Positions 51,459 through 60,764 of a DNA stretch of 64,000 nucleotides are shown piece after piece (positions within the stretch are counted from its first letter, which is position 1; each line of letters opens with the position of its first letter). The notes below the pieces were generated by a model. It was given only the letters and a program-made list of their open reading frames with translations, ran no database searches and was not told the origin of the DNA. The DNA is from Pelomonas sp047654805. GTDB lineage: Bacteria; Pseudomonadota; Gammaproteobacteria; Burkholderiales; Burkholderiaceae_C. The stretch lies in contig NZ_JASGIV010000001.1 in the NCBI RefSeq assembly GCF_047654805.1, positions 5,766,001-5,830,000 of the forward strand, given 5' to 3'. The position numbers and the translations under genes are program-made.

Positions 51459-53599
51459 AGCTGCTGAAGCAACTGGATGCAGCTCACCTGAACGGCTTGA
51501 GTGTCGCCCTCGGCGTGGCGGCTACGCATGTCGTTGTCGGCGCACTGTTCGGCGAGACTGCCGGCCTCGCTGCGGTGGGTGGCGCCGTCTGCGCCAGCCT
51601 GCCGGACCTGCCCAACCCGCCGAACCGCGTGCTGCCGCGACTGCTGCCGGCAGCGGCGGTGGCAGCCGTTGTCACGCTGCTGGTCGGCCTTACGGACGGA
51701 TCGTTGGTTCTGACGGTGACCGTGATCGCCGTCGTCACCTTCCTGTCATTGATGGCACTGGCCTGGGGGCTGCGTGCGGGGCCGCTGTCGTTCTCGCCGG
51801 TGCTGGCCATGGTCTTCGCGATGGCCTGGGACCGGGCGGCTGGCAGCGCCTCGCCCTGGGAGCACGCGCTGTGGGTGGGCGTGGGGGGCTGCGTCTACAC
51901 CGGCTGGGCGCGGGGCAGCGCGGCGCTGCTGCGCCACCGGCTGCGCGAGCTGGCCCTGGCCCAGGCGCTGCGTGCAACCGAGCAGCGGCTGCGTTCGCGC
52001 GCTGCACGCATCGCTGGCGCAGTGGGGGGGGCCGAGGCCAGCATTCGTGCCTCCATCGCCGATGACGTGCTGCTGGCCGAGGCGCTGCAGGCCGCGCGCG
52101 ACCAGGTCTTCGCCGCGCGCCGCTCGCCGCGCAGCCGCCGGCAGACCGACCTGGTACTGGGCCTCATAGAGCTGCGGGACCTGCTGCTGGCCAGTCGGCT
52201 GGACACCGAACTGCTGGGCCACGACTTCCCGGGTCGCCAGTGGCGGGCCGCATTGGCCGACACGCTGCGCCACCTCGCCGACGTGCTGGCCGCGCTGGCC
52301 GACACGCTGGCCTACGGTGCGCCGCTGCCCCTGGTGTCGGCCGACGCATGGCGAGCGCAACTGGCCGAGCGACTGGCCGACGTCAGCGCGCCGGCCGGTG
52401 ATTCGCGTGCCCACCTGGTGTCGGCGTTGCAGTCGCGCCTGGGGCACATGCTGGACGATGTGGGGGCCATGGTCGCGCGCCAAGCTCAGGGCGACGACCA
52501 TGACGACGCTTCCAGCCCCTGGACGCCCGAGCGCCTGGCGCCCTTCGTTTCGCCGGAAGGCTGGCCGCTGGCTGCGCTCAAGCCGCACTTGAACCTGCAG
52601 TCCAGCGTCATGCGCCATGCGCTGCGGTCCGCACTGGCGTTGTCGCTGGCCTATGCACTGGGCGCCTTCCTGCCGTGGGCGGCGCACCCGTTCTGGCTGA
52701 TGCTGAGTGTGGCTGTCGTGTTGCGAGGCAATTTGGAGCAGACGCTGTCGCGCCGCAACGAACGCATCATCGGCACCGTGCAGGGCTGCCTGCTCGTACT
52801 GCTGCTGGCCCATTTGCACTGGGGGCCGCTGCTGGGCCTGTGCTTCATCGCGGCCGTAGGCACGGCCCATGCCTACGTGAACCGCCGCTACCGTGTCGCT
52901 GCGACGGCCGCGACGGTGATGGCCCTGTTGCAGCCGCTGATGCTGGCGCCAGGCAGCGACCCTGCCGTCGTCGAGCGTCTGGCCGACACCATCATCGGCG
53001 CGGGCCTGGCTTGGCTATTCAGTTTCGTGCTGCCGTCTTGGGAGCGCGCCACCGTGCCGCGGCTGGGGGCACAACTGCGCGGCGCACTGGCTCGCCATGC
53101 GTCCAACATGTTGCGCTGGATTCCCAGTGCCGAGGAGCAGCTGGCCCAGCGCCTGTCGCGCCAGCAGGTCTACACGGCGCTGGCGGCATTGGCCGCGGTA
53201 GCTCAGCGAACCCGGGTCGAGCCGGAGAGCGTGCGCCTGTCCGAGGCCGAGATCGAGGCCGCGCTGAGTCACGGCTATCGCTTGATGGCCCTGCTTGGAG
53301 CCGTGCAACATCAGGTGCAGCGCCGCAGTACACGCCTGGATGCGGCCCGCGCCGAGACCGCGCTGCCGCTGGCCCGTCAGGCCTGCGTGGCTGTACTGCA
53401 GGGCGAGCCGGGGGCCAGCGACAAGGGCACCGATCCGTCCGGTCTACCCGACGCCGACGCCGGTGCCTGGCCTGAACACCTGGGCCAGCAGGACCTGACG
53501 CCGTGGTTGTTGCGCCGTCTCAGGCTGTGTCGCCACGAGGCGCGCGAACTCGCCGCCGCGCTGGAGCGACTTCAACCCGCTGCGGATTCGAGCCGCTGA
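51455..53599 (+). CDS. FUSC family inner-membrane protein
   Basis: A 714-residue protein with GTG start overlapping the preceding stop (GTGA). Two sets of transmembrane helices (about residues 15-150 and 385-530) flank soluble helical regions of about 230 and 180 residues. This is the YccS/FUSC layout. The second block contains AAHPFWLMLSVAVVLRGNLEQTLSRRNERIIGTVQG, a conserved FUSC segment. Relatives include aromatic-acid efflux (AaeB) proteins, but no membrane-fusion partner is adjacent. Function unknown; coupling to a metallopeptidase is unusual. Confidence 0.85.
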   Translation: MKLLKQLDAAHLNGLSVALGVAATHVVVGALFGETAGLAAVGGAVCASLPDLPNPPNRVLPRLLPAAAVAAVVTLLVGLTDGSLVLTVTVIAVVTFLSLMALAWGLRAGPLSFSPVLAMVFAMAWDRAAGSASPWEHALWVGVGGCVYTGWARGSAALLRHRLRELALAQALRATEQRLRSRAARIAGAVGGAEASIRASIADDVLLAEALQAARDQVFAARRSPRSRRQTDLVLGLIELRDLLLASRLDTELLGHDFPGRQWRAALADTLRHLADVLAALADTLAYGAPLPLVSADAWRAQLAERLADVSAPAGDSRAHLVSALQSRLGHMLDDVGAMVARQAQGDDHDDASSPWTPERLAPFVSPEGWPLAALKPHLNLQSSVMRHALRSALALSLAYALGAFLPWAAHPFWLMLSVAVVLRGNLEQTLSRRNERIIGTVQGCLLVLLLAHLHWGPLLGLCFIAAVGTAHAYVNRRYRVAATAATVMALLQPLMLAPGSDPAVVERLADTIIGAGLAWLFSFVLPSWERATVPRLGAQLRGALARHASNMLRWIPSAEEQLAQRLSRQQVYTALAALAAVAQRTRVEPESVRLSEAEIEAALSHGYRLMALLGAVQHQVQRRSTRLDAARAETALPLARQACVAVLQGEPGASDKGTDPSGLPDADAGAWPEHLGQQDLTPWLLRRLRLCRHEARELAAALERLQPAADSSR

Positions 53600-53668
53600 G
53601 CCGGGACTCCCGGCGGCTGCCAGGCGCCGGGCCGAGACCCTATCGCTGCTCCGGCGTCGGCGCCGCCA

Positions 53669-54349
53669 TCAGCGGCTTGTCCGGTATGGCTCGTCCTCGG
53701 GCACGAAGTCCTGCTCGCGCATCGCGTCGGCGATCCAGTCCTCCACTGCCGGATGCGCCAGCAGCGCATCGCGGTAGGCTGCGGCGGCGTCGGACACCGG
53801 CAGGCCGAAACGGCTCAGCCGCACCGCCACCGGCGCGAAATAGGCGTCCGCCGCGTTGAACTCGCCGAACAGGAAGGGGCCGCCGCTGGCCTTCAGCGCC
53901 TCGCTCCAGGCTGCGTCCAAGCGTGCAACGTCGGCGCGCAGCGCCTCGTCCTCGGCCCAGAGCCTCTGGCCCACGTCGGGGAAGAAGACCTCGATGTTCA
54001 TCGGGCAGACGGTGCGCAGCCGAGTGAAGCCACCATGCATCTCGGCGCACAGGCTGCGCGCCCGGGCCCGGGCGCGGGTGTCGCGCGGCCAGACGGCCAG
54101 CTCGGGATGGCGGTCGGCGACGTACTCGGTGATGGCCAGCGTTTCCCAGACAGCGAAGCCGTCGTCCTCGACGAGGACGGGCACGCGCCGGGTCGGGCTG
54201 ATGCCACCGATCACGCGGTTCCAAGCCGAGCCTGGGCTGAAGTCGAAGCGCAGCCTCACCTCTTCGAAGGGGATGCGCAAGGCCGCCAGCAGCACGCCGC
54301 TGCGCATGGACCAGGACGAGTAGTTCTTGTTGCCGATGTAGAGCTTCAT
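53669..54349 (-). CDS. Glutathione S-transferase family protein
   Basis: A 226-residue GST. The thioredoxin-like N-terminal domain (MKLYIGNKNYSSWSMRSGVLLAALRIPFEEV) has a serine-rich active-site start (NYSSWSMR), the cis-Pro motif RRVPVLV and the glutathione-contact DDGFAVWETLAITEYVAD. A helical C-terminal domain follows. It probably conjugates or reduces electrophiles with glutathione made by GshA/GshB; the substrate is unknown. Monocistronic by position: about 50 bp downstream of the NDUFA9-like gene on the same strand. Confidence 0.9.
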   Translation of the reverse strand: MKLYIGNKNYSSWSMRSGVLLAALRIPFEEVRLRFDFSPGSAWNRVIGGISPTRRVPVLVEDDGFAVWETLAITEYVADRHPELAVWPRDTRARARARSLCAEMHGGFTRLRTVCPMNIEVFFPDVGQRLWAEDEALRADVARLDAAWSEALKASGGPFLFGEFNAADAYFAPVAVRLSRFGLPVSDAAAAYRDALLAHPAVEDWIADAMREQDFVPEDEPYRTSR

Positions 54350-54403
54350 GGCCGCAAGCTTAAGGACGACGAGGCGCGCCGGGGTTGATCAATCCGCAAC
54401 GGA

Positions 54404-55357
54404 TTAATGCCTGCCGCGCCAGGCATCCAGCCGCGCGACGCCGCTGTCGGGCGAGAGGTAAGTCGGCAGTACCGCCTCCAGGGAGCTGGCCTGGATGCCG
54501 AGTTCCGCGAGGCCGGGCAACTGTCCGCCCGGCACGTTGGGCACGCTCAGTGAGGCGAGGTTGTCGCGTGACAGCAGCGGCTCCCCAGGCAGGCACTCCA
54601 TGGCCAGGGCCTGCAACATGGCCAGCGCATGCGGCAGGCGCAGCACCGGGCGCTCGTGGCCAGTGACTCGACCGGCCAGGCGCACGAGCTCCCGCAGCGT
54701 CAGCTCGCGCGGGCCGGCGATCTCATAGGTCTGGCCGATGGTCTCGCGGCGGCGCAGCACCTCGACGAGGGCGCCGGCCAGGTCCTGCACCCAGACGGGC
54801 TGCAGACGTGCATCGGCACCGCCCAGCGGCAGGATGGGGAAGTGCTGCTGCAGCCGCGCGAACAGGTTGACGCTGCTGTCACCATCGCCGAAGACGAGCG
54901 ACGGTCGCAGCAGCGTCAGATCCAGCGCATGGGTCTGCGCCGCCACCCGCAGCACGGCCTCGCCAGCGGCCTTGCTGCGAAGATAGCGGGAGGGCGCGTG
55001 CTCGGCCACGCCCAGGGCGCTGACGTGCACGACGCGGTGCACGCCGGTCGCGTCCATCGCATGGGCGATGCGCCTGGGCAGCTCGACGTGGACATGCTCG
55101 AAGGCCGCCGCGCTGCCTTGCAGGATGGCGACGAGGTTGATGACGGCGTCATGCCCTGGCAGCAGCCGCGGCAGATCCTCGAAGACGTCGGCCTGGATGA
55201 CAGTGACCCCCGGCAGGCCCTGGATGCCGCGGGCATGCGGCAGGCGACGCGTGGGCACCGTGATGCGCGCGTCGGCGCCCAGGCGCCTGAGCAACTGCTC
55301 GCACAGCGCGCGGCCGACGAAGCCGCTGCCGCCGAGGACCAGGACGGACAGACTCAT
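54404..55357 (-). CDS. NAD(P)-binding complex I NDUFA9-like SDR protein
   Basis: A 317-residue extended short-chain dehydrogenase. The nucleotide motif is VLGGSGFVGRAL; HVSALGVAEHAPSRYLRSKAAGE carries the YxxxK equivalent; LRPSLVFGDGDSSVNLFARL is typical of the NDUFA9/39-kDa complex I subunit group. Bacterial members are often linked to quinone or isoprenoid chemistry; the role is not established. Its start overlaps the lytic transglycosylase stop (ATGA), suggesting coupled expression. Confidence 0.85.
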   Translation of the reverse strand: MSLSVLVLGGSGFVGRALCEQLLRRLGADARITVPTRRLPHARGIQGLPGVTVIQADVFEDLPRLLPGHDAVINLVAILQGSAAAFEHVHVELPRRIAHAMDATGVHRVVHVSALGVAEHAPSRYLRSKAAGEAVLRVAAQTHALDLTLLRPSLVFGDGDSSVNLFARLQQHFPILPLGGADARLQPVWVQDLAGALVEVLRRRETIGQTYEIAGPRELTLRELVRLAGRVTGHERPVLRLPHALAMLQALAMECLPGEPLLSRDNLASLSVPNVPGGQLPGLAELGIQASSLEAVLPTYLSPDSGVARLDAWRGRH

Positions 55358-57390
55358 GACTTGGAATCCCCCACCGCCGGCGGCGGCACGTCGCTGACGT
55401 CAGAGGCCCGCGCGCCGGCCGGGCCGATGCTGGCGCCCAGCCGCTCGCGCAGGGATGTGGCCGGAAGGCCCAGCACCTGAGCGTAGACGGCGCCGCCCAG
55501 CAGCACCTTGCGGACATAGTCGCGGGTCTCGTTGAAGGGGATGTTCTCGGCCCAGATGGCCGCATCGAGGACGGGGCCGTCACGCCAGCGCGCCGGGCGA
55601 TTGGGGCCGGCGTTGTAGGCCGCTGCGCCCAGCGCCTGGGCGCCGTCGAAGCGGTCCAGCACGAGCTTCAGGTACTGGGTGCCGATGCGCAGGTTGAAGT
55701 CGCGGTCGTGCATCAGCCCGGCGTTGTAGTCCATGCCCACTTTCCTGGCCGTCCATTTGGCCGTGGCTGGCATGACCTGCATCAGGCCGGATGCGCCGAC
55801 GTGGGAGCGGGCGTCCAGCACGAAGCGCGATTCCTGGCGGATCAGGCCGTAGACATAGGCGGCGTCCACTCCGGCGGACTGGGCCTCGCGTTGCAACTCG
55901 GCGCGATGGGGCAGGGGGTAGCGTTGGGCGACGTCGATCTCGATGCGGGTGCGCTCGCTGGTATTGATGCAGCGGTCCCATACCTCGCGGTCGCAGGCCT
56001 CCTGCGCGGCAGCCAGCAGGGCGCGGTCGCCGCGCTGCGAGATCTCGCGCAGCGAGAAGTTCCACTCGCGCACGCCTTCGCTGCGCAGGCCCAGGGCAAT
56101 GAGGGACAGCGCCCGCGTCAGGCCCGGATGGCTGCGCGCGGCGCGGCGCTCCTCGGCCGTCAGGGGCGCGGGGGCGGGAGGCAGCGGCGTGGGCAGGCCC
56201 AATTCCTCGGCGGCGAGGCGGCCGAAGTAGTTCAACGGCCCGGCCTGCGGCGAACTGGCCAGTGCCGCGAGCTGGGCGCGGGCGCCCGGCTGGTCGCCCT
56301 GCAGACGGGTGGCACGGGCCTTCCAGTAGGCCCAGGCCGGCTCGCGCTGCTCTGCGCTGCTCATGCGTTCGATGGCGCGCAGCGCTGCGGCCGGGGCCTT
56401 GGCGCGCAGCGCGGCCCGGGCGTTCCAGGCCAAAGCCTCGTCGCTCCAGGCCAGCTCGGGCGCGAGCTTGTCGGCCCGTTCGAAGGCAGTCAGTGCGCCA
56501 TCCTGTAGCCGCTGCGCCTGCTGGCGGCCGATCTGCATCCACAGCCAAGCCTGCAGGTCATTGGGCAACCGGCCCCACTTGTCGCGCAACAGGTCGCCCG
56601 CCTGTTCGGGGTCATTGGCGGCGACGCGCGCCAGCGCCAGGGTCGTCAGCTCGGCGTCGAAGCGCGGCGCCGAGCGGGCCTTGCGAGTCAGGTAGCGGCC
56701 GGCGTTGTCCTGCAGCTCGGCGAGCTTCTGGTCCAGCGGCTTGCTGGCCAGCAGCGCCACCGCTTGGCGCGCAGCCCGTGGGCGGCCCTGCTCGGTGGCC
56801 TGGCGTGCCTTGGCCCACAAGGTGTCGGGCTTGAAGACGCCGGCGTCGACCATGGCGCTGGCCAGTTGCTGGCAACCATCGTCGCCGTCGCGCTGCGCCA
56901 TCCAGGCCGCTCGCGCGGCGTCTGCTGCGGGCCTGCTGCCGGCGGCCGGGTCGGCCAGCAGCGCGTAGCAGGCGACCTCTCGGTCGTCGCGCATCACGTA
57001 GCTGGCGTGGTCGCGGCGAAAATTGGTCCAGTCGCGGCGGCGGCCGAGTTCCAGCAGCCAGTCGTTGCGCAGCCGGTCCTCGACGTAGCTGCCGGGGTAG
57101 CGCGCGTAGAAGGCGTCCATTTCGGGCTGCCGGACATCGGTCAGCCGTGCATTCAGGTCGAAGTACTCGACCCAGCCTGCCAGCGGATGGTTCTGGCCGC
57201 GCGCGGCTTCCGTCAGTCCTGCCAGGCGCTTGCGGTCGCGTTTGACCCAGGCTTCTCGGGCCTGCACGGCGAGGTCGTTGTCGCCGGGGGCCGCCGGGAC
57301 GCCCACGGTGGTTGCCAGCAACAGTGCCCCCAGCGCCGCGATCGCGCTGCGGCTCCTGTGTTCCTTAACTCGCCTGTCCATTTGACTCAT
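55354..57390 (-). CDS. slt: Soluble lytic murein transglycosylase (Slt-type)
   Basis: A 678-residue periplasmic transglycosylase. A signal segment (about residues 15-34) is followed by a superhelical TPR-like region (about 40-480) and the C-terminal lysozyme-like domain with the catalytic Glu in YGLIRQESRF. GASGLMQVMPATA, then YNAGLMHDRDFNLRIGTQYL and AYNAGPNRPARW are also seen. It cleaves murein glycan strands with 1,6-anhydro ends. The start is one of two nearby ATGs (57390 or 57381). Divergent from the 5-formyl-THF cyclo-ligase gene. Confidence 0.92.
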   Translation of the reverse strand: MSQMDRRVKEHRSRSAIAALGALLLATTVGVPAAPGDNDLAVQAREAWVKRDRKRLAGLTEAARGQNHPLAGWVEYFDLNARLTDVRQPEMDAFYARYPGSYVEDRLRNDWLLELGRRRDWTNFRRDHASYVMRDDREVACYALLADPAAGSRPAADAARAAWMAQRDGDDGCQQLASAMVDAGVFKPDTLWAKARQATEQGRPRAARQAVALLASKPLDQKLAELQDNAGRYLTRKARSAPRFDAELTTLALARVAANDPEQAGDLLRDKWGRLPNDLQAWLWMQIGRQQAQRLQDGALTAFERADKLAPELAWSDEALAWNARAALRAKAPAAALRAIERMSSAEQREPAWAYWKARATRLQGDQPGARAQLAALASSPQAGPLNYFGRLAAEELGLPTPLPPAPAPLTAEERRAARSHPGLTRALSLIALGLRSEGVREWNFSLREISQRGDRALLAAAQEACDREVWDRCINTSERTRIEIDVAQRYPLPHRAELQREAQSAGVDAAYVYGLIRQESRFVLDARSHVGASGLMQVMPATAKWTARKVGMDYNAGLMHDRDFNLRIGTQYLKLVLDRFDGAQALGAAAYNAGPNRPARWRDGPVLDAAIWAENIPFNETRDYVRKVLLGGAVYAQVLGLPATSLRERLGASIGPAGARASDVSDVPPPAVGDSKS

Positions 57391-57485
57391 GCCTGCCGCG
57401 ACTACTACATCGGCCAATTTAACCCAGTGCCACCGAGCCCGCGCGATGAGTTCCAATGGCGCCACCCTGCCGCCGCCCGTTCCCG

Positions 57486-58031
57486 ATGACAGACGCCGCC
57501 CCATCCGACCGTTCCGTGCTGCGCCGCAGCCTGCTGGCCCAGCGCCAGACCTTCGCGGCCACGCCTGCCTTCCAGGCGGCCGAGCATGCCCTGCGCCAGG
57601 CACTGCCGATATTGCTGGACCAGCTGGAGCCCGAGTTGCTGGGCGTCTACTGGCCCCTGGCCGGCGAGTTCGATCCGGGCGTGCTGTCCCATCCGCGCGC
57701 GTTGCCGTTCGCACGCCTCGAGCCGGCCGCCCTGCAGTACCGCCGCTGGGACGGCACGTTGCCTACGGCCCGCGACGAATGCGGCATCGCCACGTCCACG
57801 GGTGCGGTAGCCGTGCCAGACGTCGTGCTGGTGCCCTGCGTGGGCTTCACGCGCGAGGGCTTCCGGCTGGGCTATGGAGGCGGCTTCTTCGACCGATGGC
57901 TGGCCCAGCACCCCGGCGTGACGACCGTTGGCCTGGCCTGGTCCGGCGCCGAGACCCGTTTCCCCGTCGAGGCGCATGACCGCGCGCTGACCTTGATCCT
58001 CACTGAGCGCGAGCTCATCGCCCCCGACTGA
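57486..58031 (+). CDS. 5-formyltetrahydrofolate cyclo-ligase (copy 1)
   Basis: A 181-residue enzyme converting 5-formyl-THF to 5,10-methenyl-THF with ATP (EC 6.3.3.2). Signatures are VYWPLAGEFDPG, VPCVGFTREGFRLGYGGGFFDRWL and the N-terminal RRSLLAQR helix. A second, clearly different copy lies at 61474-62052. The ATG at 57486 gives the family start. I looked for a 6S RNA gene next to it, as in enteric bacteria, and do not see one. Confidence 0.9.
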   Translation: MTDAAPSDRSVLRRSLLAQRQTFAATPAFQAAEHALRQALPILLDQLEPELLGVYWPLAGEFDPGVLSHPRALPFARLEPAALQYRRWDGTLPTARDECGIATSTGAVAVPDVVLVPCVGFTREGFRLGYGGGFFDRWLAQHPGVTTVGLAWSGAETRFPVEAHDRALTLILTERELIAPD

Positions 58032-58046
58032 AAGGACCCCGACACG

Positions 58047-59708
58047 ATGCATGACGGCATGACGCTGATCTCGACGCTGGCCGCCGCCTTCGGCCTGGCG
58101 CTGGTGCTTGGCCTGCTCGCGCAGTGGGCCAGGCTGCCCGCGCTGGTGGGCTATCTGCTGGCCGGTGTGCTGATCGGGCCCCACACGCCGGGTTTCGTCG
58201 GCGACGTGCACCTGGCCCAGCAGCTGTCAGAGGTGGGCGTCATGCTGCTGATGTTCGGCGTCGGCCTGCACTTCTCGGTGCACGACCTGGTATCGGTGAA
58301 GGGCATCGCGCTGCCGGGAGCACTGGTGCAGATGGCCGCGGCCACGGCCATGGGCGGTGGGCTGGCGTACTGGTGGTGGGGTTGGAACCTCGGTGCGGCC
58401 CTGGTCTTCGGACTGGCCCTGTCTGTGGCCAGCACGGTGGTTTTGCTGCGCGCGCTGGAGTCGCGCGAGCTGCTGCACACGGGCAATGGCCGCATCGCTG
58501 TAGGGTGGCTGGTTGTCGAGGATCTGGCCATGGTGCTGGCCCTGGTGCTGATGCCGCTGCTGGGCGGCCGAGGCGAGGGCAGTACCGGCGGCAGTCTGGC
58601 CGTCACCATCGTCACGACGCTGCTGGCCGTCGCGGCCTTCGTCGCCGTCATGCTGGTGGCCGGTCGACGCCTGCTGCCCTGGCTGCTGTGGCAGGTCAAC
58701 CGCACCGGCTCGCGCGAGCTGTTTACCCTGGCCACCGTGGCCGCGGCAGTCGGGCTGGCCGTCGGCGCAGCGGCGTTGTTCGGCGTCAGCGTGGCGCTTG
58801 GAGCCTTCTTCGCCGGCCTGGTGTTGCGCGAGTCGGCGTTCAGCGAGCGTGCGGCCCATGAGAGCCTGCCGTTGCGCGACGCGTTCGCCGTGCTGTTCTT
58901 CGTCGCGGTGGGCATGCTGTTCGACCCGCGCGTGCTGGTGGAGCAACCGCTCGCCGTGCTGGCGACGTTGGCGGTCATCCTTGTCGGCAAGACGCTGGCC
59001 GCCGGCGCACTTGTCCTGTTGCTGAAGTACCCGCTGTCCACAGCGCTCACGGTGGCGGTCAGCTTGGCGCAGATCGGCGAGTTCAGCTTCATCCTGCTGA
59101 GCCTGGGTCAGAGCCTGAACCTCGTCCCGCCGGAGGCGGCCAGCCTGGTGGTCGCTGGCGCCATCGTGTCCATCGCGCTGAACCCGCTGTGGTTCTCCAG
59201 CATCGAGCCTATCCGACGCTTCGTGCTGGCGCGCTCGGCCTGGGCGCGCAAGCTGGAGGCGCGCGACGACCCGCTGGCCGAGTTGCCCGCCGATACGCCA
59301 CACAGCTCGCTGGCTGGGCAGATCGTGCTGGTGGGCCATGGCACGCTGGGCACGGCGCTGCGCACCGAGCTGGGCGGACGACCCATGGTCGTCATCGACC
59401 GCGACCGCGACGTCGTCGAGAAGTTGCGCGCATCGGGCCAGGCGGCCGTGCTGGGTGAGGCGGCCGAGGCCATGACGCTGGTGCAGGCCCATATCGCGAA
59501 GGCGGCCTGGCTGCTCGTCGCCGTGAGCGACGTGCGCGGCGTGCCGGCCATGCTGGACCTGGCGCGCCAGCTCAACCCGGAACTGCGTTGTGCCGTCGTC
59601 GCACACACGAGGGAAGAGGCGCAATGGCTGCGGGATGCTGGCGTCAACGAGGTGCTGCGATCGCAGCAGGCGCTGGCGCAGGCACTGGCTCGGGTCGTGG
59701 CAGCCTGA
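58047..59708 (+). CDS. Kef/YbaL-type monovalent cation:proton antiporter (CPA2) with TrkA-N domain
   Basis: A 553-residue CPA2 antiporter. About 12 transmembrane helices (residues 5-385) include the characteristic ALVGYLLAGVLIGPHTPGF, VGVMLLMFGVGLHFS, ASTVVLLRALE and LSLAQIGEFSFIL. A C-terminal TrkA-N nucleotide-binding domain (about 415-545) contains IVLVGHGTLGTALRTEL. It exchanges K+ or Na+ for protons; glutathione-gated Kef relatives and YbaL are both possible. It is 15 bp downstream of the cyclo-ligase gene. Confidence 0.9.
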   Translation: MHDGMTLISTLAAAFGLALVLGLLAQWARLPALVGYLLAGVLIGPHTPGFVGDVHLAQQLSEVGVMLLMFGVGLHFSVHDLVSVKGIALPGALVQMAAATAMGGGLAYWWWGWNLGAALVFGLALSVASTVVLLRALESRELLHTGNGRIAVGWLVVEDLAMVLALVLMPLLGGRGEGSTGGSLAVTIVTTLLAVAAFVAVMLVAGRRLLPWLLWQVNRTGSRELFTLATVAAAVGLAVGAAALFGVSVALGAFFAGLVLRESAFSERAAHESLPLRDAFAVLFFVAVGMLFDPRVLVEQPLAVLATLAVILVGKTLAAGALVLLLKYPLSTALTVAVSLAQIGEFSFILLSLGQSLNLVPPEAASLVVAGAIVSIALNPLWFSSIEPIRRFVLARSAWARKLEARDDPLAELPADTPHSSLAGQIVLVGHGTLGTALRTELGGRPMVVIDRDRDVVEKLRASGQAAVLGEAAEAMTLVQAHIAKAAWLLVAVSDVRGVPAMLDLARQLNPELRCAVVAHTREEAQWLRDAGVNEVLRSQQALAQALARVVAA

Positions 59709-59726
59709 ATTCCGTTCGGCCCGCCA

Positions 59727-60674
59727 TCAGACGCCGGCCAGTTGGCTGCGCGTGATCGCGGCCTGCTCGCGCACCCAGTCGGCGAACTGCTGCACCTCGG
59801 GGCGGCGCGCGGCGTTCGGCCCTAGCAGCATCCAATAGCTGAAGGGGCTGCCCAGTCGCCCCGCCTTGCCGAAGGGCTCCACCAGCTCGCCGCGCTGCAG
59901 GTGCTCGTGCACCAGCGGCAGCCGCGCCAGCGCCACGCCCTGGCCGGTCAGCGCGGCCTGCACCTGCTGGTAGGTGAAGTTCATGTAGAGCCAGCGGCGT
60001 GGCTGTAGGTCGTGCTCGCCCATCTGGGTGAGCCAGCGTCGCCAGCTCAGGTACTCGGCGCTGGGGCGGGGGTCGTCCTCCTCAGCCAGCGCATGTCCAG
60101 CGAGGTCGACGGCATGTTTCAGCGGTGCCGGCGGCTTCTGTAGATACCAGGGGCTGACGGTGGGCGACAGTAGCTCCTCGAAGAGCTGCTCGGCGTCGGG
60201 CGGTACGGAGAGGTGGTCGTCGTAGCGCAGCGCCAGGTCGCTCTCGCCGTCCTCCAGGTCTACCTTGCGGTCATAGGCTGACACGCGGATGTCGATGTCC
60301 TCGTGCTCGCGCTGGAAGGCCTCCATGCGCGGGATCAGCCACAGCGAGGCGAACGAGGCGAAGGTGCTGACGTTGATGATGCGCCGGCCGCGCGCGCGGC
60401 GGATCTGGCGCACGGTCTGGTCCAACCTGGAGAGCACGGCCACGGCGGTGGGTAGCAACTGCGCGCCGTCGCCGGACAGCTCCACCTTGCGCGTGCCGCG
60501 CAGGAAGAGGGTGCAGCCTATCTCTTCCTCCAAGGACTGGATCTGGCGGCTGATGGCCGATTGCGTCAGGCTCAGCTCCTCGGCCGCTGCTCTGAAGGAC
60601 AGCAGTCGCGCCACGGCCTCGAAGGCGCGCAGCGGGCCGACGGAGAGTGGCCTCTGTCGAATGGGCTGATTCAT
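59727..60674 (-). CDS. LysR family transcriptional regulator (GcvA-like)
   Basis: A 315-residue LysR protein. The HTH reads LRAFEAVARLLSFRAAAEELSLTQSAISRQIQSLEEEIGC, followed by the linker helix and the effector domain (NVSTFASFASLWLIPRMEAFQ, LALRYDD, GQGVALARLPLVHEHL), like GcvA regulators. It is divergent from DUF2917. Two GGTATCA direct repeats, 41 bp apart, lie in the intergenic region. The ligand is unknown. Confidence 0.9.
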   Translation of the reverse strand: MNQPIRQRPLSVGPLRAFEAVARLLSFRAAAEELSLTQSAISRQIQSLEEEIGCTLFLRGTRKVELSGDGAQLLPTAVAVLSRLDQTVRQIRRARGRRIINVSTFASFASLWLIPRMEAFQREHEDIDIRVSAYDRKVDLEDGESDLALRYDDHLSVPPDAEQLFEELLSPTVSPWYLQKPPAPLKHAVDLAGHALAEEDDPRPSAEYLSWRRWLTQMGEHDLQPRRWLYMNFTYQQVQAALTGQGVALARLPLVHEHLQRGELVEPFGKAGRLGSPFSYWMLLGPNAARRPEVQQFADWVREQAAITRSQLAGV

Positions 60675-60682
60675 GCGTAGAT

Positions 60683-60730
60683 GGTATCAATCCGCGCGCC
60701 GTAGTCATTGGACCACCTTGGGAGGTATCA
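60683..60730. promoter_or_regulatory. Direct repeats and promoter between LysR and DUF2917 genes
   Basis: GGTATCA occurs at 60683-60689 and 60724-60730, 41 bp (about four turns) apart. A TTGGAC (60708-60713) and CAGAAT (60732-60737) with an 18-bp gap could be the DUF2917 promoter, overlapping the second repeat. Binding by the divergent LysR protein is the obvious inference, not shown. Confidence 0.4.
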
Positions 60731-60764
60731 GCAGAATCCCTGACATCAACCCTGGAGCAACATC

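Noticed and set aside
53600..53668. Terminator between the FUSC and GST genes
   Set aside because: GC-rich inverted repeats occur, but the loops are either too short or very long and no T-run follows.
57391..57485. 6S RNA gene beside the 5-formyl-THF cyclo-ligase
   Set aside because: The gap is under 100 bp and shows no long hairpin with a central bubble.
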